A DNA stretch of 27,500 bases from Chrysomallon squamiferum (taxonomy: Eukaryota > Mollusca > Gastropoda > Neomphalida > Peltospiridae): assembly GCA_012295275.1 (NCBI GenBank), contig CM022673.1, forward strand, positions 8,572,811-8,600,310, given 5' to 3'. Below are positions 1-12,586 of the stretch, piece after piece. Positions within the stretch are counted from its first letter, which is position 1. Each line of letters begins with the position of its first letter. The notes under the pieces were generated by a model. The model ran no database searches, had not been told where the DNA came from, and was given only the letters and a program-made list of their open reading frames with translations. Position numbers and translations under genes: made by a program.

Positions 1-489
1 ATGAAATATAAATAGTTTGTACCCATTAATCAGACTTTCCAATAGTTAAATAAATTATCATTTCAATATCAACTTCACATGATATATTAATATTATACTG
101 TCATCTTTTTTCAGTACAGAGTATGTACTTTATATCTCACTAGATAGATTATACAACAAAAAAAAACAAAAGACAAATAAAAATAAAAATATATGAAAGT
201 CAAATTGGTGTCAGTTGATAATGATATTTGATACAAATTTTTCTACCTCTGTGTAAATGCTGATTATACAACACTGAAATTAATACTAATGTAACAGTTT
301 CATTTAGCTAGAATAAAAAAAAAAATCAAACATTTGATAATCCCCATATGTAAGTATATATACAGAATGTTTTTCTGTTAAATGTTTTGTTTCAGTGTAT
401 TTGATTTTACCATAAACACATACTACACACCATTTACCCACATACACATGTCTTTTTCTCAAATACTCAGTTTTATTATTTACACATAA

Positions 490-502
490 ACACACACACA
501 CA

Positions 503-542
<40 letters not shown>
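490..542. repeat. (CA)n microsatellite
   Basis: Dinucleotide run with one CCC interruption. A reading frame rich in Cys-Val on the minus strand is its artefact. Confidence 0.95.
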
Positions 543-544
<2 letters not shown>

Positions 545-1074
545 TACACACAAGCACATATGCATATCCACAGAGATAAATGCGCACACAAACAACTAAA
601 TATTCACACAACACACATACACGTACACCAGACATCAACATACATACATAAGTAATAAAACATTAACTGTTTTGATGGCAATATGTTATTTTAATATGCT
701 AACAAAGTATTATGTACCAGTATAAATGACACCAGCTGCCTTCACACAGACATCTAATATACTTATTAGTTTTGAAATATCCAATTTGCATTTTGTTCAC
801 CTGAATAAAATCAAACACACCTGTTACTGTGTTTACCAGTAATAAACAAAGCTTTTATCTAGCCTGACAGGCAGGGGGATGTAATCAAACATGCCAGTTA
901 TGTCCCTTGGCAACTCAGTTTACTGATCTAATTAATTTGTGTGACTTTCATTACCAGTGCATGTATGTACGTGGTCATGAATTAAAACAAGTGTTTGTTT
1001 AAGCTGGCAAAAGTTTTCATGTTTGTTTTAGGGAGGTGGTTATTTTTTCCTTTGTTTCTTTTAATTCTTCTCCT

Positions 1075-1075
1075 T

Positions 1076-1106
<31 letters not shown>

Positions 1107-1116
1107 TTTTTTTTTT
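1075..1116. repeat. (TTTA)n ending in poly(T)
   Basis: About eight tetranucleotide copies pass directly into a T run. Confidence 0.93.
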
Positions 1117-2120
1117 GTATTGTTAGACCAGTTTTAAAGCTAAAAAAAATGGTTCCTTTTGGTGAAAACACACTGAAATTTAAAGAGACAGATTGCTAAC
1201 TGATTGATCACAGATCCAGACTCCTGGGTGTACCATTTGGTTATTTTTGACTCTACAAAATGAATAGGTTTCCAGGGATCTTTTTTTATTATTTTTTTTT
1301 TTTAACTTGGATTAGACACAAATCCTGAATTATAATATATGGAAAAAAAAACCCAGCTTATAATATAGTAAAATATTCTGAAAAAGAAAAAAGAAAACAA
1401 CTTTTTAGAAGAAAAAATACAGCAGTTTTTTTCTGAGAACGGTATTTCTGAAATATGCAATATTTTACATCTCGGAGACAATTTAAAAAATCTTAATGTC
1501 TTCTAAAGATGCCATTAAACAAAATATAATTTAACAAATCAGTAACTTCAGCTACATAATTAAAGCATTTGGAATTTCATAGCTAATAATTTGGTAAATG
1601 TCTTAATAAAATATGTTTTCCAAGTAATTATTATACAACTATTAATGGCTAATCTGTATTTTTAACACTCTTCTGAGATAACTTTATTAGCTTGTTAGTA
1701 ATGAAACAAACAAACATGTCATTGTGTTTCATCTTTATATTAGCAGTAAGGGATCTGTCAAATCTGCACTTTCCAATAATAGTAAAAAAAAAACATATAG
1801 CATAGTTTATGATAACAAGTCATGGTATGTCATCTGGAATGGGAAATTATACAACTGGTGCATTGAGCAGGTCTGATCCTGTGACCCATAAAGCCCATGG
1901 CCAGTCCTGTAATAAACCAGCTATAAACAATTGTTTTTGTTCAAGATTAACTCTTTTTTTTTGTTGATATAAAATTCCTTTCTAAAGGAAACCATAAAAA
2001 CATATTTTATCAAATCCGTATTGATTTTCTTTTTAACATTACCAGTGTTTGAATAAACTGCAAAGATCAAACTCTTCATCACTGAAGTCCTTTTGTAGCC
2101 CAACAGATTTTTTTATTTAT

Positions 2121-2123
<3 letters not shown>

Positions 2124-2155
<32 letters not shown>

Positions 2156-2204
2156 ATAACACAAATAGTAGCTGGTAGAAAGAAAAAAAAAAAAAAAAAA
2201 AAAA
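2124..2204. repeat. Facing poly(T) and poly(A) runs
   Basis: T28 at 2124-2151 and an A22 run at 2183-2204 are separated by 31 bases. A transcript could fold them into a hairpin. Confidence 0.93.
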
Positions 2205-3079
2205 TCCCATGACAGAATAAAATCAGGCAAAATTTTTTTTGTTTAATAAACATGTCAGTATTTAGCAGTCTGCAAGTTTGTTAGCTGTGTATCTGGAAAG
2301 ATTGCCAGTTGAGTCAATATCGGGTTTGTTCTGTCAAGTGTGACTTTATAGCACATTTTTTTTAACATAATTGAAAAGAGTACATTGATTAGTAATTAAC
2401 GCGATTGAGAACAGCCCTGTGACAGCTTGCAGTCTGGCTTTGTTTGTACATGCTTATGTTAGTGTTATGACATTAATTTTTTTATTGTTTAAAATTATTT
2501 TTTTCCTTTAACATCATTTATTAATCAGATTTTGAAATGTATATGTATAGATAGTGTATTTGCTAAAAATATTTGTATTGTTTTGATTTTTATTTTTATT
2601 TATTTTGTCCATTCTTTCTGGGCATTTATTATTATTTTTACTGTAAAATTATAAACGTAACTTTATTATTATTGATTTATTTTTTCATTTTTAAAAAAGA
2701 AAAATTTATTAAAGTACTGTGTTGAACAAATAATAATAATTCAAGTATTCTGAACTCTTAAATTTTCGTGCTTTGTTTTACTGATTTTATTTACACACAA
2801 TGATTAAATAAATATTAAAAAAATAAATTTCTAAAACATTTGTAACGTTTTTTTGGTATAGTGAATTGATTTGAATGAATATAATTCTTTTCCTTTGTAG
2901 TTTCGTCTTCCAAAACATCTTACTCATATTATTATTTTTATTATTTTACTCATTCAGGTTTGTGGGGTTGTTTCATTTTATTTTATCTTATTATTTTCTT
3001 TATATTTTTCTCATTTGTCATTTATTTCTTTTAATGAAACCACCAAAACATTTTTATATGTTAGAATATCAAAAATTAT

Positions 3080-3111
<32 letters not shown>

Positions 3112-3976
3112 TAATGTTATTATATTTTTTTTTTGTTACAGTTTTTGTCATTACTGATGTTATTAAATGTGAAATTTTTTATTCCTTTACATTACAAAGG
3201 TTATATGCATAGGTATAATATTACCACTTAAATCTAAATTCATCTAAGCAATAATTAGGACATTAAAAAAATAACTTGAAGCTATTTTTTATTTTCCTAT
3301 TAAGTCCTTGGCTGATTTCTGAACAAAAGTATGGACAAATTGGAATAAAACAGGATACGCAATAATCACTAACAAAGTTTTTACATTGTTTTATTTGTTT
3401 GTTCCATCTATTTTTTGTTTTATTGATTCTCTATAGTCAAAGGCTGTTTTCAGTTATTTTATTATAACTCAGGACTTTGTTTATGTGTGATTTTTGTGTT
3501 TTCTATTGATCAAATGGAGTTTAACACTGTAATTGTTTTATCAGATTTATATGCTGTCAAAGCTGCCAACGTTTTTCCATTTTCCCAGCATGGAGTTAGT
3601 TGTGCATTAATGGAAAATAATTGTGGTAATGAAGTCCACATCGACTGGGAGAACAAACACAAATTATCACATTTAGAAACAGTTGTCAGACTTGTTTTTT
3701 TTCTCTTAAACTCCGTCTCTTCCTTCTTCACCTCTTTCATCTTTGAACGCACTGACAGATTGAATAATGGATAGTCTAAACTTCTAATATTAATCTTAGC
3801 AGAGAACATGTCTTGTTCACATTTTTGTGCATGTTGCATGCATGTGTAATTAAGGTCAAACACACCCACACACCACACACCCACACACAAACACACATTC
3901 ATTCATACATACAAACATAATACATATACCTACATTTAATACATACATACACATATACATATTCACAAACACACAG

Positions 3977-3978
<2 letters not shown>

Positions 3979-4027
<49 letters not shown>
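3979..4027. repeat. (CA)n microsatellite
   Basis: Near-pure AC dinucleotides, with looser ACAC/ACAT sequence for 150 bases before them. Confidence 0.95.
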
Positions 4028-4028
<1 letters not shown>

Positions 4029-7000
4029 CCATACACATCAAGTGAGAATTTCTTTACAAAATTTCAATTAGCAACTATTGCCTAAATGTAATACTTACAA
4101 AAATATTTATAGAAGAATTAAGTAGTAAGGTTTAGAATTGTTTAGCAATCTCTGTAATTTGGTTTGTGAGTCATGACACAATTTCATTGCATCTATACAT
4201 ATACACACACCCACTCAGACAAACTTACACATAATTTATATACCCTTGTAGTCATCCATTATATATGTGGAATATGTACCCTCAATTCCATATACAACAC
4301 ATATTGTTAAAATAAAAAACAAATTAGACTGTCAGTTCTACAGTTATTTCATTTGTTTTATTAAAATGATTTATGGGCATAAAATATAATAATCATCAAG
4401 ACTTAAAAATGTAGATATTTATTTTTAAAATTTATTTTTTTCGTTTGGCCTTTTTTTGATAAAAATGATCAGGAAAGAGTCCAGTGAATGAAATGTTGTT
4501 TGTGAAAATATTATATTTTATCAGCTGTTATTAAAATTCCCACCACTTCTGGAATGTGTACACAGAATGAGAACAGTGGCTGTTTGTGTTGTCAACTCAT
4601 TGTTATCTCTTAGCTTCATTCATCATCAAATTTCTGATCTGACAGCCCTTTCTTTTGTATGGTATGATCAGAGTAAAATAACACATGTTGTGTATTTCCA
4701 TTCTGTTTTGTTAAATGAATAAAGTTGCATCTAAAATATATTTTGTATACTTCCACATCATTATTTCATTTCTTATTAAAGTTTTACTAGGCTGGTGAAC
4801 AATGTTATTGCCTGAATATGCACTGTGTACTTTCATTTTGTTTTTTGCTTGCCATCATTTCCTGATAATAATAAAGTATGATGGTGGAAATGATGCCATT
4901 TCGTATGTAGTTAAGAAAATAAATAAAGCAAATCTGAGAGAATGATAGATAAGACAAATTTAGAATAAATGCAGACAAATAAAAGTTAGTAATTCACAGA
5001 TTTTGTTGTTGCCTTTATCAGATACAACAGAATATTTCTGTTTAATACGTGATAGTAATTATAAAGAAAATAGTTTTTAATATTTAGAGGTTCTATTTTG
5101 TTATTAGAAAAAAGGTTAATATAATAATCAGTGCAACAGTTACTTGGAAATATATATATATAAAAAAATGTAATTTGGCTTTTTTTTAAAGTTTCTCTAC
5201 AGTTTAAGTTCATTATACATCAACAGATTTTTCAACTGCAAATTAAATAAATCTTTTTTCATTAAAGTTTTATTGTTAAATTGAACGTTCTTTTAGTGCA
5301 CTGGCTGTATTTACTGAAATGTAATTCTGTCATTGATTTCATTTCATTTACACTGCACTAACGTGTTTGAGTTTTAATAAGTTTAACATTTTGTTTCAGT
5401 GTTTATTTTAATCTATTGCATGAATAGATCTTTGTAGCCATGTTTGATAAATTACAAACCACTTCTATTTTACGCAAGTTTACTCATTTTGCAGCATAGT
5501 TTGCATGAATACATATTCCTTGATCATAATTAAAAACAGGAACTGAAAATCTAAAAAAATAAGAAAATTAATATTTTTAACAGAAAAGGATTTATGTTTT
5601 ACTTTCAATATTTTGTTGTTTTTTAATATTCTTCCACCATGCCTACCTTGCTAAACTTCTTGAACAACAGTAATATGCATCTAATTTTATTACTGTTTGT
5701 AATGAAATTATCATGAAAACAGTTTTATGAATATTTGTGAAAAAAAATACAAATTGTTTGCACAGTCTTCAACAGTGTCAGCAATTTCAATAAAATTTTC
5801 TCATCAAAATTTTGAAAACATTATCCTGAAAAAAAATTACAGTTCAACATTTTTTTTTTTTTTTTTTCTCAAAATTCATCTTCACTGTTTGTGAAATGCT
5901 AATGATTTAATAAAAAGGAAAGAAAATATTTTGGTAATTTAAAACATGAAATAAATTGCTAGTAAACAAACTGCATTATTGTTCAGAAATTTATGACTGT
6001 TAGTATAGAAATTTGGGTAAATAATTTCCACAAAACGTTAAACCCTAGAGGCAATGTGCAGTAGCATATGTTAAACACAGACTGTTTTCTTTTGATAAAT
6101 TAAGAAAATTAATTTTTAACCTAAATGTTATTATAAAATGTAAAGTTTTATATTGATTATTAATAAATTTTGTTAGTACATTCTTTCTTGAATTATTTTC
6201 TGAAGTAATTTATAAAATAACAGCCACTCTGTTGGTGTTTACCTGCTGTTCCATGCCAGCTGCAACCAAAAGATCTTTCAGACCAATTTAAATATCAACA
6301 ACATAACACATCTTTTGATATACCAGTTATAGAACACAGTACTTCTATAGAGATGTCATAGATTTTTGAGATGAAAAGACCAGTTAATTTGTTGGAAGTT
6401 AATCTGTTGTATGCATAACAAATCAGGTTATATTTATAATGGATTTCTCAAAATCCTTGAACAAACTGTAAAACTAGAACAAGAAGGATAAAAAAAAAAA
6501 AAAAAAATTGTGATGAACTTGTTGATGACTTTGCACGTATTATCAGTGTAGTCAGTCTTTATTAAGCATTTTGATTAGTTTATTCATGCTGTTGTGAATA
6601 GTAATGTTGTTTCCTTCTTTGACATCTGCTGTTGAATCATTACAATTAAAAACAGAATACATTATAAACAACGATAATACATTTGATAGCTTTCCTTCTC
6701 CTTTTTTTTTTTTTCCTTCTTTTTTTTTTTTTTTTTTTTTTTTCTGTTCTCTTTTTCATTTCTTTTCGTGTCTGTGTTAATTAAAAATTTTTTAAATCTT
6801 TCCCACAATTCAGTGCACAGCAGAATCAATAAAATTTCTGTTCAGCCCTTTGAGATTGATTAATGATGATATCCTTCAGGAGAAATTAACCAGTGATTTA
6901 AATATTTGGCTGTTGCAGAGCTCTTGCATTCTAATTCACATTAGGCTATAATATATGTAACCAATTTCTGTGAAAAGTGCAAAAAGTCAATGCAAGTAAT

Positions 7001-8220
7001 TGCTGCTAGACACTGTAAAATGAGCTCCAGCTCTTTACAGCAGTTTTATGAGCGGATGATTTTTTTTTGGGAGCTTTTCTTTTTTTTTTTTTTTTTTTTT
7101 CCCCAGGGATATTTTTTTAATTTTCAATTTCTCTGATAATTTTTTGACCATCTTCAAGCTTTCTTCAAGAGCAATACTCAACATAAAATGCACTTTAGTG
7201 TACAGTTTGGTGTGAAATTTTTCTGAATGTGTTCTGAAATACTCAACTTGTATTGCCATGTTTTACTTACAAAATTTAACAGTGTCATTTGAAATTATAT
7301 TCAAAAGTAAATTTTGTACCATTTTACAGATTGAACTCTGGTCTTTATTTTCTTATTAATTAAAAAAAAAAAAAAAAAAAACATTCTGGAAAAAGAAGAA
7401 TAAAACCACACAGAAAACAAGACTTTTATACTATCTGCAGAAGCAAGTCGTATGTACAACATAATTTAAAATGATTTCTGATCTTTCATTTGCTCTTTTG
7501 TAAACATACATCTGGATTCATGGTTAAGCATTGAAACGCTTATATCCAAATTAATAGTTCAGAATTGTTTGTTATGAGGATAGCCTTCATAAGAAAGGGA
7601 AAACACTGGGACAGTGTCAGAGTTAGCTTCCATGTTTGTGTCAAAGATTGCTTAGTGTTATCTTATGTGTGTACTTTATACTAAAATGGTAACCTGAGAT
7701 GTGTGTTCAGTTCTGTTTTTCTTGTACAACATCCAGAGTGACTATAATCACTGGTTCCCTACGTTACACAGACTTCAAAGTGTGTTTTTACTTTCTTGTT
7801 CTCAGCTTTATGTTGTTTCTGCCTTGTTTCAATAAAACAGCTGATACTGTTTCCTCTTAATCCTGTTATGTGAACTTCTCTCACAGATTCTGAACATCCA
7901 GATCCTTGTACCTGATATAAAACTTTATTGTTTTCCTTCAGTCAGTGAAATTTGAATTGCTGGCGAAGTTTAGTTCATCAGTCCATCATGGTTTTGGGTT
8001 TGTTTAGGTTTTTTTACTTATATTTTCTTTTTCTTTTTTTATGGGGGGGATATTTATTCTTTTAATTGAAAAAATAAGTATAATGTTTTTTGTTTTAAAT
8101 GAAATATACAAGAAATAGTAGAAAGTGTGTATTAGAAATTTTATTATTAGCAAAGGTTGGTTTGCATTGATAAATAAAAAAATGTGCTTGAAAGTTCATA
8201 TTTGTTTGTCTTATCAACTT

Positions 8221-8290
8221 TGTGTGTGTGTTTTGTTTTATGTTGTGTTGTTTTGTGTTGTGTTGTGTGTGTGTGTGTGTGTGTGTGTTG
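8221..8290. repeat. (TG)n with TTGTG variants
   Basis: Compound TG/TTGTG tract that ends in a pure TG block. Confidence 0.92.
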
Positions 8291-8663
8291 TTATAAAGTC
8301 AGTGTGAAAGAAAATCATGGTGCAGTTCAGATTTAGATAAAACATTTTGATTTAAATTTAAATATTAATTCTCCACATATTCCATTAATTTCAAAAACTG
8401 ATTATTTAATGTCCACTTTGGCAATCACCAATTCAGAATACTAGAATGTAACACCTGCTAGTCTTTATCAAAGAACACATGAGACTATAAAACAAACTTT
8501 TAAGATCTTTAATATTCTGCCAAATCAGCTTTGACAAATCTACTTTTGGCATGTTACCAATGTTAAATCTCTATATTTATGTTCTTACATTTGAGATTAA
8601 ACTCACATGAATTTGTCTTCTCGTCAATAATGGTCTACAGAGTTTCATTTATTTCTTTTTCAG

Positions 8664-8702
8664 TCCTCAGAGCTCGAAACCTTATACCAAAGGGAAAAGC
8701 AG
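8664..8702 (+). CDS. RAB11FIP: RAB11FIP exon: first beta strand region of C2
   Basis: This 39-nt exon follows a good polypyrimidine tract and CAG. It reads (V)LRARNLIPKGKA(G), the usual start of FIP C2 domains just after the missing M...P.HVQVT segment. Split codons at both ends join correctly to its neighbour. The donor, GTTGGT at 8703, is weak; the nearby GT at 8707 would break the frame. Confidence 0.88.
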
Positions 8703-11700
8703 GTTGGTGATGCATTTATTGTTATTACTAGTAGTAGTTTAGTAGTAGTTTTAGTAGTTAGTAGTAGTGTAAGTAATAGTAGAGATTGTACTAAAGATAG
8801 TAATAGCAGCAGCAGCAGTAATATATTCATTTTTGTTCTTGCTATAATTATTACTATTAATATTGTATGTTTGGTTAATTTTGTGCTGATTCTCCCTGAA
8901 ATTAATTCATACTGTCATTGTACTTAAGATTATAATTTGTATTTTGTCATATTTATTTAGAAATTAACAGCCTAACAGTATAATAATTATGCAGAAAACA
9001 AAGGAATAATAAATGGTGCATACTATGAAATTCAGATGCTTTTCAGGTTTTCTTTGTTTTTAAAATAACTTTTATGATTGTTTTATTTTTAAGTTTCACC
9101 TTTTTATGAAAATGTGTTCAGTAGACATGAAATTGTTGTCCTTTTGTATATTTTTTGGGAAACACTTGTTAAAGACATAGTCTCATGTAACTTTACACTC
9201 AGTATTGTGTTAAAACAGAACATTTTGGTTTTATTATCTCCAGTAGGCACTTGAAGTCAGTTCAGTTCTTGTGACATACATTATTCACAATGGCTAAAGG
9301 ACTTTGTAACAAAAATTTACATTTTGTACTTGCTGATTGCAATCTTAATTTGTGTTTTTTATGTTCAAATTATGTTTCTTCAAAGTATTGAATTGACAAT
9401 GGAACTACATTTTCAAGTCTTTCCTGAGTAAAATTAACAATAGAATTATATTTATGTGTGGGTTTTTTCAATATATAACTAACAATGGAAGAACCATGAA
9501 GATGGCCCTTGTGACTGATGGATAATTATTGGTAAAGAACACAGTGTTGTTAGATACAGACAGTTTCAACATGAGTGTGTTTAAATTGGTAGGCAGTGAC
9601 CACCTGGTGATAGAGTCAGTAAAGTATTAACAGTGAAATAAAACAAACTGTTGTTACTTACTTTGGTTGGACTGGTTGTTTTGTTTAGTCTTTGACATCA
9701 TGAAGTCAAATTATCAACAGATTTTGTCAGTGATTGATATTTTATTGACAAGTATTGTTGTTTCGCAGAACAAAATATTTGATAGATCTCTAACTTTTTT
9801 AATTCATTATATGTTAAAAAAAGACTTTTTTACTTGTCAGCCATTATAGTCTTAAGACATTTTTGTCATATTGCTGTTGTTTTTGTTTTGTTTTTTTGTA
9901 TGTGTTTTTATTTTAATTCTTATTGTTTTGATTGAATAATTACTTTAAACAAATACAATTTAACGTATTAATTTCCACATAAGTACCTTTAATGAAATGT
10001 CATATAACCATAATTATTTCCTTCCATTTATTCTTTCAGTAGAAACTGTCAGTTACTAATCTATATTTTATATTTCCGTTCACCCTTTTATTTATTTATT
10101 TATAATTATTATTATTTTTGTTTTGTACAAAACTGGAATTTTAAGATAATCTGAATTTAAGATAATTATAATAATATATTCTATTAAAAGTAAGTCTGTT
10201 ATTTTTACAGGCAACAATGATGTGTTTGTCCAGATTCAGTTAGGCAAGGAGAAGTACCAGACATCAACCATCAAAAATGCTCACAACCCAGAGTGGTTTG
10301 AAGAGTGTGATTTGTAAGTTCACTATGGTTTCATCTCATGCAGGGACACCTTATAACAGCACACATCTTATCCTTGTATTTCTATATTTTCAGAGGAATC
10401 TCAGCTAGAGATGAAACCTTGTTGCTTGATTCCTTGAATTAAGCAAATACTTTGATTAAGGCAAAAGTGATTTTTGTGCAATCAGTGGGTCACCTGGTTA
10501 TACCAGGACTATTATTTATAGATAGGTCAGCTTTCTAGCTGAAAATATTGCACTCTTCAGATTGTGTTATTTTATATATATATATATATATATACAGGAT
10601 ATAATAGAGGTTCAATAAACTTGTACATATTTTGTTTCTATGATCATAATTGCACGAAAATATTTAATAAAAACAATACGATAATGTTTTTGAAGTGACA
10701 GTGTATTATATGTTATTTTAAAATGAAACCCTCAGGATCTTAATTTCAAGGATATGACATGTATCTATAGATACCAATGCGGCCATGATGAATCTACAAA
10801 TCATTTTGCTGTTACTTGAATGGTTAGTTATTAAAGTAGACCTATTATTAGTCCTGTCACCTATTATTTCAGAAAATATATTACAATTAAAGTCAAAGAG
10901 TTAAAATAAAATAAATGTAATATATTATTGCAGGCCTATTCCTCACATGCACACAGAAATTGAAGTCACCCTCTATCATCGTGGTGTGTTGTCAGATGAT
11001 TTCCTTGGATACGCTGCTGTTGCATTGTGGGACTACAAGGTTGGAGAGAGGCCACAGAGCCAGTGAGTTTAATTTAGATTGGGAACATTTTGAATGTGTT
11101 GGTCTGGCTCACTTTTATGTAGTATGGGTGTATTGAAAGTTTACTGTATACTATGTTAGTATTAAATACCAACATATTTAGAGAATGAGTTATAGAGAAG
11201 AGACAGACTTTTTCTAAACCTCCCAGATAATCTCAGAATAGAAGCTCTTATCTGGAATCAGTTTAAACACAGAACAGAGACACAAGTTTTAAATATTCTT
11301 TATTCACAGTGTCTTTTGAGTAACTGTAAAAATTGTAAATTGTTTGTTGCTTATTATGAGAACATGTTAGATATATACTTGTGTTTTGGGGGTTTTCTGA
11401 TACTTGGATTCCTTACTGATACCACGGTGTCACAGTCTCTTTCAAATTCTGAAGCAACTAATATATTCTGAATATCTATCTGGCAGGTGTTATCCATCTA
11501 ATAGTTTTTAATCTAAATAAAAATTATAGAAAAAGTAGTGATTGATTACTTTTGAATATTTTTGATGTATGATGTATCCTGAGGCTTTCAAGGTTGATTA
11601 TATTTTAAATTCATAATACCACATTTAGTTTTTCCTAGTTATTTAGACTTTATCATAATATTAAAAAACCATTAAAATTTCGTTCAGAATGATTGTAATT

Positions 11701-12545
11701 TATTAATTTATCTCTTGATCCGCAATGATAAAAATTCAAAATAAAGTAATTTTAAAAGTTTGAAATTAATCATAAATATGACCATTATTTTCAATTTTAT
11801 TTTCAAAACTGAAATCTTAGCATATTTCAAAATGCAATTCCTTTAAAGAAAACATTTGCTTTTTATTTTCTTTTTACTTGCATATTTAAATTTTTTATAT
11901 ATATATATAAATGTGTGTCTGTCTCTGTGTGTGTGTGTGTGTGTGCGTGCTGAAAAGCTGAAAAACTAAATAAAACAAAATAAAACGCAATTAAGTTGAA
12001 TTGAATTGACTTGAATTAATTAAAAGTTAACAAATCCCAAAGAAAACCCACAGTATTTTTTCTGCTTCAGATGGGTTCCTCTGAAAAACAAGCCTTCTAA
12101 AGGACCAGATAACAAATACAGGGGAGAGTTAGAAATCAAACTAACTTTCCACGTAGAAAAATCAGACAACATCCCTGGCTTGAAAAAACGTTCATCGTCA
12201 ATCAGAAGTATAGCATCTGCTGTAGGTGAGTATTCACCTCTTAGTATTCACCTCTTTGTTCTCCCTCACAATGTTATATAAATAATTAGAGTACATTTTA
12301 TTAGTAATAAACCATCATCACATGTTGTTATATAAATAATTACATTTTATTTTTTTCACATTGTTTTTTTTAAATTTTTTAAGTTATTTATATAACACAC
12401 TTTAAAATTTGCTCCAGTTCAGTTTTCCCATTCCAGTCTGAAAAATAAAAACATTGTTTTGAATATTATTTTTTATGAGAGATAAAATGTTATTTTATTA
12501 TTGAATATTATTTCACATACAATATCATTATCATCATTATTATTA

Positions 12546-12586
<41 letters not shown>

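Larger units (their letters stand above)
1..8663 (+). other. Probable 3' part of the first RAB11FIP intron; no supported exon
   Basis: No coding block with splice borders and recognisable protein is seen on either strand; the open frames here are short and dominated by CA, poly(T) or poly(A) repeats. The missing start exon (M...P.HVQVT-like) was looked for by eye and not found. The stretch holds simple repeats (490-542, 1075-1116, 2124-2204, 3089-3111, 3979-4027, 6690-6743, 8221-8290). Between them are longer low-repeat islands (about 2270-2460, 4500-4660, 6830-6950, 7440-7990). Confidence 0.6.

Noticed and set aside
3487-3774. 95-codon open frame on the plus strand, overlapped by a 130-codon frame on the minus strand
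   Set aside because: Neither shows a recognisable domain or splice-site support; they lie in an intron and the minus frame runs into CA-repeat Cys/Val sequence.
7930-7998. TTTCCTTCAG followed by a short open stretch, resembling an exon
   Set aside because: It reads to an in-frame stop, has no good donor and no similarity to the N-terminus expected for FIP exon 1.
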